From NCBI GenBank assembly GCA_021779635.1, contig JAJYAH010000389.1, forward strand, positions 1 through 6,757: 6,757 nt of DNA, given 5' to 3'. The stretch comes from Pseudomonadota bacterium. GTDB lineage: Bacteria; Pseudomonadota; Alphaproteobacteria; Rhizobiales; Xanthobacteraceae. Shown one piece after another: positions 5,607-6,757 of the stretch. A model generated the notes under the pieces. That model worked only from the letters and a program-made list of their open reading frames with translations, was not told where the DNA came from and made no database searches. Within the stretch, counting starts at the first letter, position 1. Each line of letters opens with the position of its first letter. Made by a program: the position numbers and the translations under genes.

Positions 5607-6207
5607 TTAAGCATGGCCCCACCACGGTCGCCCGCCGCCGCTGGCCCAGTCCAGATACTTTTGCGTGGTTGATTGATCCGCCGTGAGCGGCGCGGGGAAG
5701 GCCGGGGACATCGGGCGCCGCCTCGCCTCCTCGGGCGTCAGCGATGCGGGTGCGGGCTTTTGAGGTTCAGGCTTCGGATGTGCGGGCATTGCGGGTTCGG
5801 CAGCAGTGCCAACTATTGTCAGAAACGGCGGCGCTCTTGGCGCTGCGGGCGGCATCGGCGTTACGTCGATAACTTCCGGTGCAGCGGATGTATCCCGATG
5901 ATATGTCACGCCATCGACAACAATGGAGCCGGTAACGACGGCTTCCTGCTTCCGCGCCGCGTGGACACGATTGAAGGCTTCGCGCAATTCGATTCGCGCT
6001 TCCTCGCCGTCGTCAATCGTCACGGCCAGTTTAGCGGTCACATTGAAGGGTAAAAGTTTCGGGTAGAGCTGCAGATAGAAGGCTTGTTGGTGCGAGCGCG
6101 CCCAAGCGACCAACTTCCTCAGGCCGCCGATCTGCTCAAAGCAGGCTTGGATCGCGGCTTTGGCCTCTAGCTAGAGGTTCAACTTCGTCCTCGCCATCGC
6201 GCTTCAT
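5607..6207 (-). pseudogene. Phage-like hypothetical protein, frameshifted by a CTAG duplication
   Basis: ATG at 6207-6205 has GAAGG at 6219-6215, 7 bases away. The frame reads MKRDGEDEVEPL, then leaves the coding sense and stops at 6138-6136. The real continuation (EAKAAIQACFEQIGGLRKLV, then AWARSHQQAFYLQLYPKLLP) is in another frame that runs to the TAA at 5609-5607. Removing one copy of CTAG from the CTAGCTAG at 6167-6174 joins both and gives 198 residues. The N-terminal domain (about 13-90) is helical and resembles small proteins next to terminase genes in alphaproteobacterial phage-like elements. A Pro/Ala-rich linker follows (about 105-165), and the tail ends GGGRPWWGHA. The function is unknown; a packaging role would be a guess. 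A shorter protein starting at 6113 lacks a ribosome binding site. Confidence 0.6.
6167..6174. repeat. CTAG tandem duplication causing the frameshift
   Basis: The plus strand reads CCTCTAG-CTAGAGG. With one CTAG the site would be the perfect palindrome CCTCTAGAGG and the minus-strand gene would be in frame. CTAG is a rare tetramer in most bacteria, so an exact tandem copy is a scar rather than chance. Confidence 0.7.
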
Positions 6208-6220
6208 TTATTTGCCTTCA

Positions 6221-6514
6221 TCACAATGCTGCCAAGACACGCCTTTGAGAATTTATGACGAGCGCGTAATTGGATTGATCGATTGTCTCTCCGCGCAACC
6301 ATCGCGCAGCCATTTCCTCAATCACCGCCCCAAGGATGGCGGCATGTGTTGCGAGTTGGCGCTGCGAGACTGTTAAGTCGCCACCGAGGTCCTCAGCGAT
6401 TCCGCTTACTAATTGTTTGGCGCTCCTGGGCTGAGTGCCCCATGTAGGCGGCAGCGCATACGGCGGGCTAACAGCTAGGCACTGGGGGCGGACGCCGAGA
6501 TTTCTCCGCAGATC
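6221..6514 (-). pseudogene. Phage-associated helical protein without a start codon
   Basis: A 97-codon open stretch ends at the TGA 6223-6221, 13 bases before the next gene start, whose ribosome binding site lies just past this stop. Residues 22-35 read PPTWGTQPRSAKQL, then GIAEDLGGDLTVSQRQLAT (38-56) and a helix to about residue 75 with EEMAARWLRGE, ending SQRRVLAAL. This pattern (LGG, then a Q-x-x-L helix and a C-terminal xRRxLxxL) is like small proteins found in mobile regions of rhizobia, from memory. No ATG, GTG or TTG occurs in the first 60 codons; a TAA (6517-6515) directly precedes the stretch. It has lost its start, or the TAA is a nonsense mutation in a longer frame that continues to the left (see next entry). 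Confidence 0.5.
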
Positions 6515-6658
6515 TTACTTTTGCGGTGGTGCTACGTTGAGTTTGCGAATCATCTGTTGAGTCTGCTTATGGTGCTGTGGCTGCGCCCCGCTGGCGCGTC
6601 CGTTGCGAGGCGGTGGTATGATGGCGACCACGACGATCGCGGGCACTATGGGGGCGCG
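6515..6658 (-). pseudogene. Minus-strand frame cut by the insertion sequence
   Basis: In the same frame as the previous entry and upstream of its TAA, the minus strand is open from the insertion-sequence junction (stop TAG made at 6661-6659) to 6515. It reads a hydrophobic IVPAIVVVAIIPPP, then a basic, Gln-rich tail ending QQMIRKLNVAPPQK. There is an ATG at 6553-6551 without a clear ribosome binding site. It may be the tail of a membrane-anchored protein or the basic N-terminal part of the next gene. I do not recognise it, and chance openness over 48 codons is possible. Confidence 0.25.
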
Positions 6659-6659
6659 C

Positions 6660-6757
6660 TAGGGTCTGTTGGGATTCATCGAGAGTTTATCACGGCTGCG
6701 GCCAGATGGATCATGGAAGCGAAGCTCTGGTCGGTCTTGTCCGCGCGCATGGCGATC
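6660..6757 (-). mobile_element. IS5-family (IS427-like) insertion sequence, right end only
   Basis: The element enters from outside the window and ends at GGGTCTGTTGGGATTCA (6662-6678), the kind of terminal inverted repeat seen in IS427-group elements, from memory. It is preceded by TA (6660-6661), the usual two-base target of that group. Its transposase reads inward from the window edge and stops inside the repeat. The other end is not visible, so the element's completeness is unknown. Confidence 0.65.
6676..6757 (-). CDS. IS5-family transposase, last 26 codons
   Basis: The minus strand reads IAMRADKTDQSFASMIHLAA followed by AVINSR and TGA (6678-6676). This is the characteristic C-terminus of IS5/IS427 DDE transposases, where R-x-D-K-T-D-x-S-F and AAAVINSR close the RNase H-like catalytic domain. 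The DDE residues lie outside the window. The stop codon falls inside the terminal inverted repeat, as is common in compact elements. The orientation is toward the phage-like block, so read-through into the remnants at 6514-5462 is possible. Confidence 0.75.
   Translation of the reverse strand, partial: IAMRADKTDQSFASMIHLAAAVINSR

Noticed and set aside
5673..6053. Plus-strand frame of 126 codons, Arg/Gly-rich
   Set aside because: Antisense to the phage-like gene with its recognisable helical and Pro-rich text; no start signal.
6569..6757. Plus-strand open frame starting MVLWLRPAG that runs to the window edge
   Set aside because: It crosses the insertion-sequence boundary and is antisense to the recognised transposase tail, so it is a shadow frame.
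1..6757. CRISPR arrays, tRNA or rRNA genes, riboswitches
   Set aside because: No regularly spaced direct repeats, cloverleaf-like segments or conserved RNA motifs were seen on either strand.

Overview
The window reads as a piece of an alphaproteobacterial chromosome, most likely from the rhizobial order (Hyphomicrobiales). The base composition is moderately GC-rich by eye, two palindromes match the FixK/FNR consensus, and the gene mix (Mg2+ P-type ATPase, tandem UspA protein, VIT-family transporter, b561 cytochrome, DUF2147 protein) fits that group. The taxon is an inference; no marker gene is present.

Left part (1-3384, mostly intact, plus strand). It opens inside the 3' end of an mgtA-type Mg2+ ATPase. 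A three-helix membrane protein of unknown function and a tandem-domain universal stress protein follow, all in one direction and probably one stress/ion unit. A weak minus-strand reading frame follows (2047-2319). Next comes a complete VIT1/CCC1-family transporter, preceded by a near-perfect FixK/FNR box. A small minus-strand gene for a 55-residue protein (3474-3641) lies convergent to it.

Middle part (3642-5490, eroded). A second FixK/FNR box sits in front of a four-helix b561-type cytochrome gene whose frame is broken twice. Beyond it are a DUF2147 gene on the minus strand without its 5' end, and a plus-strand gene with an R-x4-H, HEPN-like motif. That second gene is split by one base in an A-run and seems truncated at both ends. 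The two fragments abut near base 5000, which looks like a recombination joint.

Right part (5462-6757, decayed mobile DNA, minus strand). Three closely spaced remnants resemble small genes of rhizobial phage-like elements. One lacks a start codon, one is frameshifted by a CTAG tandem duplication, and one is cut to 39 codons. The window ends in the 3' end of an IS5-family (IS427-like) insertion sequence that appears to interrupt a further minus-strand frame.

I do not see a complete undescribed system. The main results are the two hypoxia-type operators, one of them now driving a dead cytochrome gene, and the short broken genes of the right half, whose identity only shows when frames are joined.
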